In this document: positions 52,435 through 61,500 of the stretch, one piece after another
Layout: every line of letters begins with the position of its first letter
Numbering within the stretch: the stretch's first letter is position 1
Position numbers and translations under genes: made by a program
Assembly (NCBI GenBank): GCA_002256145.1
Contig: NKIP01000004.1
Coordinates: 186,001-250,000, forward strand
Reading direction: 5' to 3'
Origin: Comamonadaceae bacterium PBBC1
GTDB taxonomy: Bacteria > Pseudomonadota > Gammaproteobacteria > Burkholderiales > Burkholderiaceae_C
Length of the DNA stretch: 64,000 bases
Notes under the pieces: model-generated
What the model was told of the DNA's origin: nothing
Seen by the model: the letters and a program-made list of their open reading frames with translations, nothing else
The model's database searches: none

Positions 52435-54417
52435 TTACACGTCGATCTCAATCGAGTCGCCGTGCAGTTCCATCAGCTCGCGGCGGGCGGCGGCTTCGCC
52501 TTTGCCCATGAGTTGGGTCATGAGGTTTTCGGTGCCCGCGTTGTCGAGTGGTCCCAGCTCGATCGGCAGCAAGCGGCGCGTGTCGGGGTTGAGCGTGGTG
52601 TCCCACAGCTGCTCGGCGCTCATCTCGCCCAAGCCCTTAAAGCGGCTGATGCTCCAGCCGCCTTCTTTCACGCCGTCTTTGCGCAACTTGTCGATGATGG
52701 CGGTGAGTTCGCCCTCGTCCAGCGCATAGGCTTTGGATGCGGGCTTTTTGCCGCGTGCGGGGGCATCAACCCGGAACAATGGTGGCCGCGCCACATACAA
52801 ATGCCCGGCTTCGATGAGCTTGGGAAAGTGGCGGAAAAACAAGGTGAGCAAGAGCACCTGGATGTGCGAGCCGTCCACGTCCGCGTCCGACAAGATGCAG
52901 ACCTTGCCATAGCGCAGGTTGCTCATGTCGGGCGCGTCGTTGGGTCCGTGCGGGTCCACGCCGATGGCCACCGAGATGTCATGGATTTCGTTGTTGGCAA
53001 ACAAGCGGTCGCGGTCGACTTCCCAGGTGTTGAGCACCTTGCCGCGCAGGGGCAAGATGGCCTGGCACTCTTTGTTGCGGCCCATCTTGGCGCTGCCCCC
53101 GGCCGAGTCGCCCTCGACCAGAAACACCTCGTTGTGCAGGATGTCCTTGCTCTCGCAATCGGTCAGTTTGCCGGGCAACACGGCCACGCCCGAGCTCTTG
53201 CGCTTTTCCACCTTTTGACCGGCCTTCTGGCGGGTTTGCGCAGCCTTGATGGCCAGCTCGGCCAGTTTTTTGCCGTAGTCCACATGCTCGTTCAGCCATA
53301 ACTCCAAAGCCGGGCGCACAAAGCTCGACACCAAACGCACCGCGTCGCGCGAGTTCAGGCGTTCCTTGATCTGGCCCTGAAACTGGGGGTCCAGCACTTT
53401 GGCGCTCAGCACGTAGCTGGCGCGGGCAAACACGTCTTCGGGCATGAGCTTGACGCCCTTGGGCAACAAGCCATGCAGCTCGATGAAGCTTTTGACGGCG
53501 GTGAACAGGCCGTCGCGCAAGCCGCTGTCGTGCGTGCCGCCTGCGCTGGTGGGTATCAGGTTGACGTAGCTTTCACGCACCGGCGCACCGTCTTCCGTAA
53601 AGGCCACGGCCCACGAGGCGCCCTCGCCTTCGGCAAAGCTGTCGTTGTTGCCGTCGGCAAAGCCTTCGCCTTCAAACAGCGGGATGACGGGCTCACCGTT
53701 GAGCGTTTGCGTCAGGTAGTCGCGCAAGCCCGCCTTGAATTGCCATTGCTGGGTTTCTTTGGTTTTCTCGTTGACCAAGGTCACCGTCACGCCCGGCATG
53801 AGCACGGCTTTGCTGCGCAGCAGGTGCGTCAGCTCGTTCATGGGCAGGTTGCTGGACTCAAAGTATTTGGCGTCGGGCCACGCACGAACGGTCGTGCCTT
53901 GTTTGCGGTCACCCGCGCCTGTGACTCGGCTCACCAGCGGCTCGGTCACGTCGCCGCCCGAAAACACCAAGGTGGCCACTTGACCTTCGCGGTAACTGGT
54001 GGCTTCCAGCCGTTTGGACAGCGCGTTGGTCACCGACACACCCACGCCGTGCAGGCCGCCCGAGAAGCTGTAGGCGCCGCCCTTGCCCTTGTCGAACTTG
54101 CCGCCCGCATGCAAGCGGGTGAAGACCAGTTCGATCACAGGGGCTTTTTCTTCGGGGTGCATGCCAAAGGGGATGCCCCGACCATCGTCTTCGATGCTGA
54201 CCGAGCCATCCAAGTGCAGGATGACCTTGATCTTTTTGCCGTAACCCGCCAGCGCCTCGTCTGCGGCGTTGTCCAGCACCTCTTGAATGATGTGCAGGGG
54301 ATTGTCGGTGCGGGTGTACATGCCCGGGCGTTGCTTGACGGGCTCCAGACCTTTGAGAACTCGAATCGAGCCTTCGGAGTATTCGCTGGAGGTTTTGACA
54401 GTTGTTTGGGTGGCCAT
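52435..54417 (-). CDS. parE: DNA topoisomerase IV subunit B
   Basis: 660 residues. The GHKL ATPase domain is intact (EVLDNAADEALAGYGKKI, DDGRGIPFGMHP, GGLHGVGVSVTNALS). The TOPRIM domain has the EGDSAGGSAKMGR and DADVDGSHI motifs. The C-terminal GyrB/ParE domain ends FKGLGEMSAEQLWDTTL and DSIEIDV. No GyrB-type insert is present, and the size (about 630-660) fits ParE. It is transcribed towards parC, but four accessory genes or remnants lie between them. Confidence 0.95.
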   Translation of the reverse strand: MATQTTVKTSSEYSEGSIRVLKGLEPVKQRPGMYTRTDNPLHIIQEVLDNAADEALAGYGKKIKVILHLDGSVSIEDDGRGIPFGMHPEEKAPVIELVFTRLHAGGKFDKGKGGAYSFSGGLHGVGVSVTNALSKRLEATSYREGQVATLVFSGGDVTEPLVSRVTGAGDRKQGTTVRAWPDAKYFESSNLPMNELTHLLRSKAVLMPGVTVTLVNEKTKETQQWQFKAGLRDYLTQTLNGEPVIPLFEGEGFADGNNDSFAEGEGASWAVAFTEDGAPVRESYVNLIPTSAGGTHDSGLRDGLFTAVKSFIELHGLLPKGVKLMPEDVFARASYVLSAKVLDPQFQGQIKERLNSRDAVRLVSSFVRPALELWLNEHVDYGKKLAELAIKAAQTRQKAGQKVEKRKSSGVAVLPGKLTDCESKDILHNEVFLVEGDSAGGSAKMGRNKECQAILPLRGKVLNTWEVDRDRLFANNEIHDISVAIGVDPHGPNDAPDMSNLRYGKVCILSDADVDGSHIQVLLLTLFFRHFPKLIEAGHLYVARPPLFRVDAPARGKKPASKAYALDEGELTAIIDKLRKDGVKEGGWSISRFKGLGEMSAEQLWDTTLNPDTRRLLPIELGPLDNAGTENLMTQLMGKGEAAARRELMELHGDSIEIDV

Positions 54418-54518
54418 GGTGGCGGATTGTAGTGGGATTTGTGCAGGCTTACTGGATACAAAGACAGTGGTTTTGACTTGCTACCGTGAACGCCAAGGAG
54501 ATTGGTTAAAGTCGGGGG

Positions 54519-55730
54519 ATGCAACACAAACCCCTTTCACTGACCCAGGTGCTGATTTGCGGCGCGGCCATCGTCACCCTCTCCATGGGCATTCGCCACG
54601 GCTTTGGCCTGTGGCTGCAACCCATCACCCAAACTCAAGGCTGGGGCCGCCAAGAGTTTGGCTTTGCCATGGCCATCCAGAATTTGGCCTGGGGTTTCAT
54701 GGGCATTTTTGCGGGCATGTTGGCCGACAAATTTGGCGCTTTCCGCGTCATCACGGCCGGGGCCTTGCTCTATGGATTGGGGCTCATGGGCATGGCCCAA
54801 GCCCAAACGCCCTGGATGTTTGCGCTGTTCACCGGCGTCATCATCGGCACTGCGCAGGCGGGCACCACCTACGCCGTGATTTATGGCGTGATCGGGCGCA
54901 ATGTGCCGGCCGATCGCCGTTCATGGGCCATGGGCATTGCGGCAGCGGCCGGCAGCTTCGGGCAGTTTTTGATGGTGCCGGTGGAAGGCATGCTCATCAG
55001 TCAAGCGGGTTGGCAAAACGCCCTGATGATTTTGGCCGCCGCCACCGTGCTGATCATTCCACTGGCATGGGGGCTGCGCGAGCCGGCTTTGCATGCTGCG
55101 GGCCAGGTCAAACGTGAGCAGACCATCCTCCAGTCGCTGAAAGAAGCCTTCAAGTACCCAAGTTTTCAGCTGCTGATGGCGGGCTACTTTGTGTGCGGCT
55201 TTCAGGTGGTGTTCATTGGGGTGCACATGCCCAGCTACCTGAAAGACCACGGCATGGCCCCGCAGGTTGCCAGTTACGCGCTGGCCCTGATTGGTCTGTT
55301 CAATGTGGTGGGCACCTACATTGCGGGCACCATGGGCCCAAAAATCCCCAAAAAGCACATCCTGGCCACCATTTACATCTCGCGCTCGGTGGCGATCACG
55401 CTGTTTTTGCTGGTGCCGCTGTCGCCCACCAGCGTTTACATCTTTTCGGCCGTGATGGGTTTGTTGTGGTTGTCCACCGTACCGCCCACCAACGCAGCAG
55501 TGGCGCACATTTTTGGCGTGGCGCATTTGTCCATGCTCAGCGGTTTCATCTTTTTCGGCCACCAGATCGGCTCCTTCATGGGCGTGTGGCTGGGCGGCTA
55601 TTTGTACGACAAGACCGGCAGCTACGACATCGTTTGGTACCTGGCCATTGCGCTGGGCGTGTTGGCTGCGCTGGTGAACCTGCCGGTGCGTGAGAGCCCC
55701 ATCGTGCGTGCATCCCCCCAAACCGCATGA
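54519..55730 (+). CDS. MFS transporter
   Basis: 403 residues with 12 predicted transmembrane helices. Seen: GIRHGFGLWLQPIT in helix 1, GMLADKFGAFRVITAG (loop 2-3 motif), IGTAQAGTTYAVIYGVIGRNV and GHQIGSFMGVWLGGYLYDKTG. It resembles the monocarboxylate/oxalate-formate subgroup. The substrate cannot be told. Its stop overlaps the start of a tiny gene (ATGA). Confidence 0.9.
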   Translation: MQHKPLSLTQVLICGAAIVTLSMGIRHGFGLWLQPITQTQGWGRQEFGFAMAIQNLAWGFMGIFAGMLADKFGAFRVITAGALLYGLGLMGMAQAQTPWMFALFTGVIIGTAQAGTTYAVIYGVIGRNVPADRRSWAMGIAAAAGSFGQFLMVPVEGMLISQAGWQNALMILAAATVLIIPLAWGLREPALHAAGQVKREQTILQSLKEAFKYPSFQLLMAGYFVCGFQVVFIGVHMPSYLKDHGMAPQVASYALALIGLFNVVGTYIAGTMGPKIPKKHILATIYISRSVAITLFLLVPLSPTSVYIFSAVMGLLWLSTVPPTNAAVAHIFGVAHLSMLSGFIFFGHQIGSFMGVWLGGYLYDKTGSYDIVWYLAIALGVLAALVNLPVRESPIVRASPQTA

Positions 55731-55846
55731 GCACCCGAAGCACCCTTTGGCTGCTCGCAGCCTTGATGTTGGCCATCACCTTCGGGCTGTACGCCCAACC
55801 CGATGTGGTGCTGATGCTGGCTGACCAATTGTGGTCGTGTTTTTAA
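55727..55846 (+). CDS. 39-residue membrane peptide coupled to the MFS gene
   Basis: The ATG at 55727 overlaps the MFS stop as ATGA. The peptide starts MSTRSTLWLLAALMLAITFG, has one hydrophobic helix, and ends LADQLWSCF. The overlap and the clean helix support a real gene. The methyltransferase gene begins 19 bp later. Function unknown. Confidence 0.55.
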   Translation: MSTRSTLWLLAALMLAITFGLYAQPDVVLMLADQLWSCF

Positions 55847-55865
55847 CTTTACCCTTTGACTGAAC

Positions 55866-56402
55866 ATGCACGGTACCGAAAACCCCTCTGCCTGGGTCCA
55901 ACGCTGGGCCCACCTCATTGCCCCGGGCAGCACCGTGCTCGATGTGGCCTGCGGCGCAGGCCGCCACCTGCGTTATCTGGGTGCGCTGGGACACCTCGTC
56001 ACGGGCGTGGACCGCAACCCCGAAGCGGTGGCCATGGCCCAAGCCAGCGGCTCGGTCATTTGCGCCGACATTGAAAACGGCCCATGGCCCTTTGCCGGGC
56101 AAACATTTGGCTGCGTGGTGGTGACCCATTACCTGTGGCGTGCGCTGCTGCCCACCCTCGTGAGCACTGTGGCCCCCGGGGGGGTGCTGATTTACGAAAC
56201 CTTTGCGGCAGGCAACGAAAGCGTGGGCAAACCGTCGCGGCCTGACTTTTTGCTGCAGCCCGGCGAACTTCTACAAGCCACTGTTGGCTTGCGCACAGTG
56301 GCTTACGAAGACGGTTTCGAGTCTTCGCCAGACCGTTTTGTGCAGCGCATTGTGGCCGTGCGAGCCGGGGCATCCGGTGCCATCGAACGCTGGCCCTTAT
56401 AA
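55866..56402 (+). CDS. Class I SAM-dependent methyltransferase
   Basis: 178 residues. Motif I is VLDVACGAGRHLRYL and the adjacent acidic motif is VTGVDRNPEAV. CADIENGPWPF and VVTHYLWRALLPTL follow the usual order of a Rossmann methyltransferase. It resembles the small TehB/UbiE-like group. The substrate is unknown. Confidence 0.88.
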   Translation: MHGTENPSAWVQRWAHLIAPGSTVLDVACGAGRHLRYLGALGHLVTGVDRNPEAVAMAQASGSVICADIENGPWPFAGQTFGCVVVTHYLWRALLPTLVSTVAPGGVLIYETFAAGNESVGKPSRPDFLLQPGELLQATVGLRTVAYEDGFESSPDRFVQRIVAVRAGASGAIERWPL

Positions 56403-56524
56403 GCTGCATGAAACCCTACCCGCCTCGTGCCTTGGCATGTCTTGGCACCTGTGCAGGGTTCGCCAAGCTGCAAGTGACTGGCACTCGTTAGAATGATCTT
56501 TTTTCCTGCTCAGAAACACCTGAC

Positions 56525-57421
56525 ATGACCACCGAATTTCGCCCTATCCGTGGCAGCATTCCTGCCCTGATCACACCGATGCTTGCCAATGGCAATGTGG
56601 ACTACCCCACTTTGCGAAAACTGATCGACTGGCATGTTGCCGAAGGCACAGACGCCATCGTGGTGGTGGGCACATCGGGCGAATCGCCCACTGTGACCGT
56701 GGACGAGCACTGTGAAATCATCCGTGTCTCCGTCGAACAAGCGGCCAAACGCATCCCGATCATTGCCGGTTGTGGAGCCAACTCCACCGCCGAAGCCATC
56801 GAATTGGCCAAATTTGCACACAAAGTCGGTGCTGACGCACAACTTCAAGTGGTCCCTTATTACAACAAACCCACTCAGGAAGGCCTCTACCAGCACTTCA
56901 AGGCCATTGCCCAAGCCGTGCCCGAGCTGCCTGTGATTCTGTACAACGTGCCTGGCCGGACCGTGGCTGATTTGCAGCACGAAACAGTACTGAGGCTGGC
57001 CCAGGTACCCGGAATCATCGGCATCAAGGAGGCCACCAGCAACATCGAGCGTGCGCAATGGTTGATTCGTGACGTTCCCAAAGATTTTGCTGTTTTTTCA
57101 GGCGACGACGCCACTGCTGTAGCACTGATGTTGTGCGGCGGAGCTGGCAACATCAGCGTGACCGCCAACGTTGCGCCAAGACTGATGCATGAACTGTGCA
57201 TGGCCGCAACCCGTGGTGATGTGAAAGAAGCCATGCGCATCCAGTTCCAACTGCTGCCTGTGCACAAAAACTTGTTTGTTGAAGCCAACCCCATCCCTGT
57301 CAAATGGGCTATGCAGCGCATGGGGCTGAGCGGCCCGACTTTGCGCCTGCCCATGACGGAACTGTCTGCGGCCCAACACCCGGTAGTTGAAGCAGCACTC
57401 CACGCCGCCGGCCTGATTTGA
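56525..57421 (+). CDS. dapA: 4-hydroxy-tetrahydrodipicolinate synthase
   Basis: 298 residues. It condenses pyruvate with aspartate semialdehyde, the first step towards lysine and meso-diaminopimelate. Visible: GTSGESPT, Tyr140 in ILYNVPGRT and the Schiff-base Lys168 in GIKEATSN. The TIM-barrel length is normal. Its TGA overlaps the start of bamC (TGATG), a conserved pairing. Confidence 0.96.
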   Translation: MTTEFRPIRGSIPALITPMLANGNVDYPTLRKLIDWHVAEGTDAIVVVGTSGESPTVTVDEHCEIIRVSVEQAAKRIPIIAGCGANSTAEAIELAKFAHKVGADAQLQVVPYYNKPTQEGLYQHFKAIAQAVPELPVILYNVPGRTVADLQHETVLRLAQVPGIIGIKEATSNIERAQWLIRDVPKDFAVFSGDDATAVALMLCGGAGNISVTANVAPRLMHELCMAATRGDVKEAMRIQFQLLPVHKNLFVEANPIPVKWAMQRMGLSGPTLRLPMTELSAAQHPVVEAALHAAGLI

Positions 57422-58563
57422 TGAGCACCTCAAGGATGTTTGTGAACACCACCCCTTTCCTTACCCTTTCCTCCATCCCCTTTAAGCGGACAGCCAGCAT
57501 CCTGTCCTTGGCGGCCTTGCTGAGCGCATGTGCGGCACTTGAAGAGGACAAGATCAACTACAAAAGCGCGGCCAAAGCGCCGACCCTTGAAGTCCCCCCT
57601 GATTTAACTCAATTGCGCAAGGAATCGCGCTACGCCATCGAGAGCACCTCGGCCACAGCTTCAGGGTTTCAAAACGCGGGTTCTCGTGTTGTCGATGCAG
57701 GAACGGCGACCAACACCTTGGGCAATGTTCGCTTGGAGCGTCAAGGCAATCAACGCTGGTTGGTGGCATCCATGCCAGCAGACAAGCTCTGGGAGCCGCT
57801 TCGCGAATTTTGGAACAGCAACGGTTTCACTTTGGTCACCGACTCGCCTGAATTGGGCATCATGGAAACGGATTGGGCTGAAAATCGCGCCAAAATTCCA
57901 CAGGACTTTATCCGCAAAGCCTTGGGAAAAGTTCTCGATTCGCTGTATTCCTCCGGTGAACGCGACAAATTCAGGACCCGAATTGAACGCAATGCACAGG
58001 GCGGTGTCGAGATTTACATCACGCACCGAGGGATGATCGAAAACTACACCAATGCTCAAAAGGACCAGACAGTTTGGCAGCCACGCGCTGCCGATCCTGA
58101 GCTGGAAATTGAGTTTTTGCGTCGACTCATGGTCAAACTTGGCACTTCACCAGAAGCAGCCAAAGCCGCAACAACAGCAGCTAATTCTGCCAGCAACAAT
58201 CCCACCATCGGGTTGACCCAAGGCCAAGCCTCCATCACCTTGATCGACACCCTTGACCGTGCATGGCGACGTACAGGCGTTGCACTTGACCGCAGCGGTT
58301 TCACGGTCGAAGACCGCGATCGCACCAATGGGCTTTATTTTGTTCGCTATGTTGCAGCAGGAAAAACCGCCGAACAACCTGGTTTTTTCAGTCGTCTGTT
58401 CAGCAGCAAAACCGAGCTGTCTACCTTGGCACGCTACCGCGTGAGTGTTACGGGCTTGTCCCAAGATCAAAGCGTGATTCGCATTCTGACTTCTGAGGGC
58501 AAACCTGCCAGCAAGGAAGATGCCGAGCGCATTTTGAATTTGATTGCTCCGCAATTGCGATAA
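57421..58563 (+). CDS. bamC: Outer membrane assembly lipoprotein BamC
   Basis: 380 residues from the ATG at 57421 (TGATG overlap with dapA). A lipobox at LLSACAAL is followed by the conserved unstructured segment that binds BamD (KAPTLEVPPDLTQ). Two helix-grip domains follow: about 105-220 (RWLVASMPADKLWEPLREFW) and 265-378 (TLIDTLDRAWRRTGVALDRSGFTV). It belongs to the BAM complex that inserts outer-membrane barrels such as the OmpA and TpsB proteins encoded here. Shorter starts, such as 57436, are possible. Confidence 0.93.
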   Translation: MSTSRMFVNTTPFLTLSSIPFKRTASILSLAALLSACAALEEDKINYKSAAKAPTLEVPPDLTQLRKESRYAIESTSATASGFQNAGSRVVDAGTATNTLGNVRLERQGNQRWLVASMPADKLWEPLREFWNSNGFTLVTDSPELGIMETDWAENRAKIPQDFIRKALGKVLDSLYSSGERDKFRTRIERNAQGGVEIYITHRGMIENYTNAQKDQTVWQPRAADPELEIEFLRRLMVKLGTSPEAAKAATTAANSASNNPTIGLTQGQASITLIDTLDRAWRRTGVALDRSGFTVEDRDRTNGLYFVRYVAAGKTAEQPGFFSRLFSSKTELSTLARYRVSVTGLSQDQSVIRILTSEGKPASKEDAERILNLIAPQLR

Positions 58564-58583
58564 GCCAAGATTCAATCAGCCAA

Positions 58584-58610
58584 AAAAAACCCCGCAATGC
58601 GGGGTTTTTT
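58584..58610. terminator. Bidirectional intrinsic terminator after bamC
   Basis: Perfect arms AAAAAACCCCGC (58584-58595) and GCGGGGTTTTTT (58599-58610) with an AAT loop. It ends the dapA-bamC transcript and also faces the minus-strand lipoprotein gene that stops at 58655. Confidence 0.95.
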
Positions 58611-58654
58611 GATGGGCAACCTGACTCAACATCAGGCGCTCAAACTGAGCCAGA

Positions 58655-58855
58655 TTACTTGGCAGCAGATGCGTCAGCAGCAGGAGCGGCAGCGGGTGCA
58701 GCAGCAGCAGAGGCATCAGCCGCTGGGGCGGCAGGAGCGGCAGCGGGTGCAGCAGCAGCTGGAGCGGCTGCAGGAGCAGCAGCTTCTTCTTTTTTACCGC
58801 AAGCGGACAAAGCTGCAGCGGCGATGATGGCGGCCAGAACGAGAGACTTGTTCAT
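58655..58855 (-). CDS. Small alanine-rich lipoprotein
   Basis: 66 residues. The signal MNKSLVLAAIIAAAALSAC ends in the lipobox Cys, followed by GKKEEA. The rest is almost only Ala and Pro with a repeated APAADASAAAAPAA unit. AGGA lies about 10 nt before the ATG at 58855. It probably forms an extended surface or periplasmic tail. The GC-rich trinucleotide-like DNA can change length in frame. Such short lipoproteins are common and abundant in Comamonadaceae. Confidence 0.8.
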   Translation of the reverse strand: MNKSLVLAAIIAAAALSACGKKEEAAAPAAAPAAAAPAAAPAAPAADASAAAAPAAAPAADASAAK

Positions 58856-58888
58856 TTTGATTTTCCTAATGTGAGAATGGATGAGAAA

Positions 58889-58906
58889 ACAATTTCCGGA
58901 AATTGT
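58889..58906. promoter_or_regulatory. Perfect 18-bp palindrome upstream of the alanine-rich lipoprotein gene
   Basis: ACAATTTCCGGAAATTGT is fully self-complementary. It lies about 35 bp before the start of the minus-strand lipoprotein gene, between that start and a -10-like box at 58974-58979, so it would be in the leader of the mRNA or act as an operator. Confidence 0.5.
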
Positions 58907-58973
58907 CACAACAACTTTTAAGGGATGTCGGACCGAGACAAAAGCACTCGAGCTCTTTTGTACTCAGCCTACG

Positions 58974-58979
58974 ATTATA
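58974..58979 (-). promoter_or_regulatory. Candidate -10 box for the alanine-rich lipoprotein gene
   Basis: On the minus strand this hexamer is TATAAT, the exact sigma-70 -10 consensus, followed by an open leader of about 110 nt. The -35 region is A/G-rich with no good TTGACA match. A strong promoter would suit an abundant small lipoprotein. Confidence 0.45.
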
Positions 58980-59042
58980 GCGTTTTCCCTTAATTGTTTT
59001 CCCTTTGCCTTCACCAAACTGACAAAGCAAGCGTAAAAAAGC

Positions 59043-60179
59043 TCAAAGTGGATGATTCTGTCGCGGGTAAAGCCATCCAGCGAGCGCCCAATCTATCAAA
59101 GCCTCTTTGGCATTTTTACTTAAACTTCTCCATGCAGGCCCTGAAAGTTCTCGCAAATCAGCCAACGCACGCAAATTGATCGCATCTTTTCCGGCCACAC
59201 GAAAGCTCTCCCCATTGATGAAAATATGACGCTCGTCGTACATCATTTTGGTGCGGCGATCCAATTGCACGCCAACCGACAAGTCGGGCTCGTCCTCTAC
59301 AGGGTCAAACCATACCTGTGCCTTGGGTTCGGTCAGGTATTCGCCCAGCAAGCTGTCGATCAAATGGGGGTTATTCAAAGCCTTGGCAATGGCCTGCCGT
59401 GCAAAATCACCCAATTGCGTCGGCATGGCTGCAGGGGCGCTGACGGCAGGCTGCTTCGGGTCACGGTACAGCGCATCGCCCACACCATCAAAGGCCTCAT
59501 CGGCCAAGCCGAGCAGCAACTCACGGGCCAACTCGCCTTCTTGCGGTGATCGAAAACCAATCGACCAGGTCATGCATTCGCCTTGCGCAATGCCGTCGTG
59601 CGCATATTTGGGCGGCAGATACAGCATGTCGCCAGGGTTGAGCACAAACTCTTCCTCAGCTTCAAAATTTTGCAAAATCTTGAGCGGCACGCCCGGCTGC
59701 AGGCTCAGGTCTTTTTGACGCCCGATGCGCCATTTGCGCTGGCCGTGTGCTTGCAGCAAAAACACGTCGTAGCTGTCAAAGTGCGGTCCCACGCCACCGC
59801 CATCGGTGGCATAACTGATCATCACATCATCGAGCCGTGCATCGGGCACAAAGCGAAACTGCTGCATCAGCGCGTGCACGCCATCGTGGTGCAAGTCCAC
59901 GCCTTGCACCAGAAATGTCCATTTTTTCTGACTGAAAGGCGGCAAGCTGCGCTTGGGGAAAGGGCCATGCTTCATCTTCCAACCTTTGTCCGAGTCGATG
60001 ATCAGGCGTGACTCAACCCCCTCCTCACCCGCCAAAGCCACCAGTTCGGCGCGGCCCACACAGGGCGAAAAACCCGGGATGGCATTGCGCACCAGCAAAG
60101 GCTTTTTCTGCCAATGGCGCTTCATGAATTGGCTGGGTGTCAGGCCGCCTAAAAGGGCCAAGGGTTGTTCTGTGTTCAT
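59043..60179 (-). CDS. Cupin/JmjC ribosomal oxygenase (RoxA/YcfD type)
   Basis: 378 residues. It is a 2-oxoglutarate/Fe(II) oxygenase; the E. coli relative hydroxylates an arginine of ribosomal protein L16. The iron ligands are visible: His133 and Asp135 in GPHFDSYDVFLLQ and His194 in PPKYAHDG. LNPGDMLYLPP and WSIGFRSP are family landmarks. AAGGAA before the ATG at 60179 decides the start. Confidence 0.92.
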   Translation of the reverse strand: MNTEQPLALLGGLTPSQFMKRHWQKKPLLVRNAIPGFSPCVGRAELVALAGEEGVESRLIIDSDKGWKMKHGPFPKRSLPPFSQKKWTFLVQGVDLHHDGVHALMQQFRFVPDARLDDVMISYATDGGGVGPHFDSYDVFLLQAHGQRKWRIGRQKDLSLQPGVPLKILQNFEAEEEFVLNPGDMLYLPPKYAHDGIAQGECMTWSIGFRSPQEGELARELLLGLADEAFDGVGDALYRDPKQPAVSAPAAMPTQLGDFARQAIAKALNNPHLIDSLLGEYLTEPKAQVWFDPVEDEPDLSVGVQLDRRTKMMYDERHIFINGESFRVAGKDAINLRALADLRELSGPAWRSLSKNAKEALIDWALAGWLYPRQNHPL

Positions 60180-60265
60180 GGGTTGGTTCCTTTGAGGCCA
60201 ACAATGCGCGGCCTCTTCAAAGCACAAGCGGCCAAAACCGGCCGCCAAACTGCGACAATTGTCCT

Positions 60266-60799
60266 ATGGAAATCAAGACACCTTCTGTGGTCGCACTGAC
60301 CTGGACACTCAAAGACACGCTGGGCGAAGTTCTGGACACCCTGGACGAGCCCGTTGAATTTTTCATTGGCGGCAAAGATTTGCTGCCCAAGATCGAAGAA
60401 GCCCTGCAAGGCCACGAAAAAGGTGCCAAGGTGGACCTTCACCTGGAGCCCGAAGACGCCTTTGGCGACTTTGATGAAAACCTGCTGTTTCTGGAACCCC
60501 TTGCGCTGTTTCCTGAAGGCTTGGAAGAAGGCCTGACCATTGAAGGCACCGCCTTGCCCGCAGGCTGCCATCCCGACGCGCCGCGCAATGTGCTGTACAC
60601 CGTGACCGAAATCTATCCCGAGCATGTGGTGCTGGACGGTAACCACCCGCTGTCGGGCATTGCCCTGCGCCTGAGCCTCAAGGTGGAATCGGTGCGCGAG
60701 CCCACCGAAGCCGAAGTGGGCAGCGGCAGCTGCGGCACCGGGTTCTTCAAAATCGAAGTCGGTGATGAAGGCCTGCCCACCGGGCCTACTTTGCACTGA
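60266..60799 (+). CDS. FKBP-type peptidyl-prolyl isomerase (SlyD-like)
   Basis: 177 residues. The FKBP core is split by an insert-in-flap domain as in SlyD: VVALTWTLKDTLGEVLDTL, then EALQGHEKGAKVDLHLEPEDAFGDFDENL, and the diagnostic LDGNHPLSGIAL. The His-rich metal-binding tail of E. coli SlyD is absent. It acts as a cytosolic folding helper. It diverges from the RoxA-type gene. Confidence 0.92.
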   Translation: MEIKTPSVVALTWTLKDTLGEVLDTLDEPVEFFIGGKDLLPKIEEALQGHEKGAKVDLHLEPEDAFGDFDENLLFLEPLALFPEGLEEGLTIEGTALPAGCHPDAPRNVLYTVTEIYPEHVVLDGNHPLSGIALRLSLKVESVREPTEAEVGSGSCGTGFFKIEVGDEGLPTGPTLH

Positions 60800-60873
60800 T
60801 CCATCAGGGCAATTCCGACAGAGGCATGTCGGCGGTTTCCGCTAAGACATACACCGGTCCATCAAAAGCCGTT

Positions 60874-60938
60874 GTCGGACTCTTCGAGTACCGACCTGCA
60901 AAAAATCATCGCGCAGGTCGGCACTCGAAGAGTCCGAC
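60874..60938. repeat. Large hairpin between convergent genes
   Basis: Arms of 26 bp at 60874-60899 and 60913-60938 pair with one mismatch around a 13-nt loop. Arms begin GTCGGACTCTTCGAGT. It lies between the SlyD-like gene and dut, which converge, and could end transcription from both sides. Nearby ATGTCGGCGG (60827-60836) resembles part of the hairpin at 21846-21918. Confidence 0.8.
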
Positions 60939-60953
60939 ATCTTCACCCCGACC

Positions 60954-61403
60954 TTATTGTTTGCCGGTAGAGCCGTAACCGCCCTCACCGCGCTCGCTGG
61001 GCGCATCAAATTCACTCACCAGGTTGAACGTGGCCTGCACCACCGGCACGATGACCATCTGCGCGATGCGCTCCATCGGCTCAATGGTGAAGGCCACATC
61101 GCTGCGGTTCCAGGCGCTGACCATGAGCTGGCCTTGGTAATCACTGTCAATCAAGCCCACCAAATTGCCCAGCACGATGCCGTGCTTGTGGCCCAAACCG
61201 GAGCGCGGCAACAGCATGGCCGCATAACCGGGGTCTTTCAGGTGCACCGCAATGCCCGTGGGCACCAATTGCCAGGCATTGGGTTGCAGGGTCAAAGGAG
61301 CGTCAAGACATGCACGCAAATCCAGCCCGGCACTGCCAGGCGTGGCATAGGCGGGCAGCTGATCGGCCATGCGGGCGTCGATGATTTTGAGGTCGATGTT
61401 CAT
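60954..61403 (-). CDS. dut: Deoxyuridine triphosphatase (dUTPase)
   Basis: 149 residues. It cleaves dUTP to dUMP, feeding thymidylate synthase. The five trimeric dUTPase motifs are present: [39 protein letters not shown] and the C-terminal [11 protein letters not shown]. It lies downstream of coaBC on the same strand with about 100 bp between; this pairing is widespread in proteobacteria. Confidence 0.96.
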   Translation of the reverse strand: MNIDLKIIDARMADQLPAYATPGSAGLDLRACLDAPLTLQPNAWQLVPTGIAVHLKDPGYAAMLLPRSGLGHKHGIVLGNLVGLIDSDYQGQLMVSAWNRSDVAFTIEPMERIAQMVIVPVVQATFNLVSEFDAPSERGEGGYGSTGKQ

Positions 61404-61500
61404 GTGGGGTTGAGCGTATGGGGTTGGGCGTTGGGCGTACAGGGCTGGACGTTGGCTTCAGTTTTTTCGCTGAACACTGAACGCCGCGCCCTGAAAAGAC

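Noticed and set aside
53473..54432. 319-residue plus-strand frame opposite parE
   Set aside because: Mirror frame of parE with the same compositional signs and no domain.
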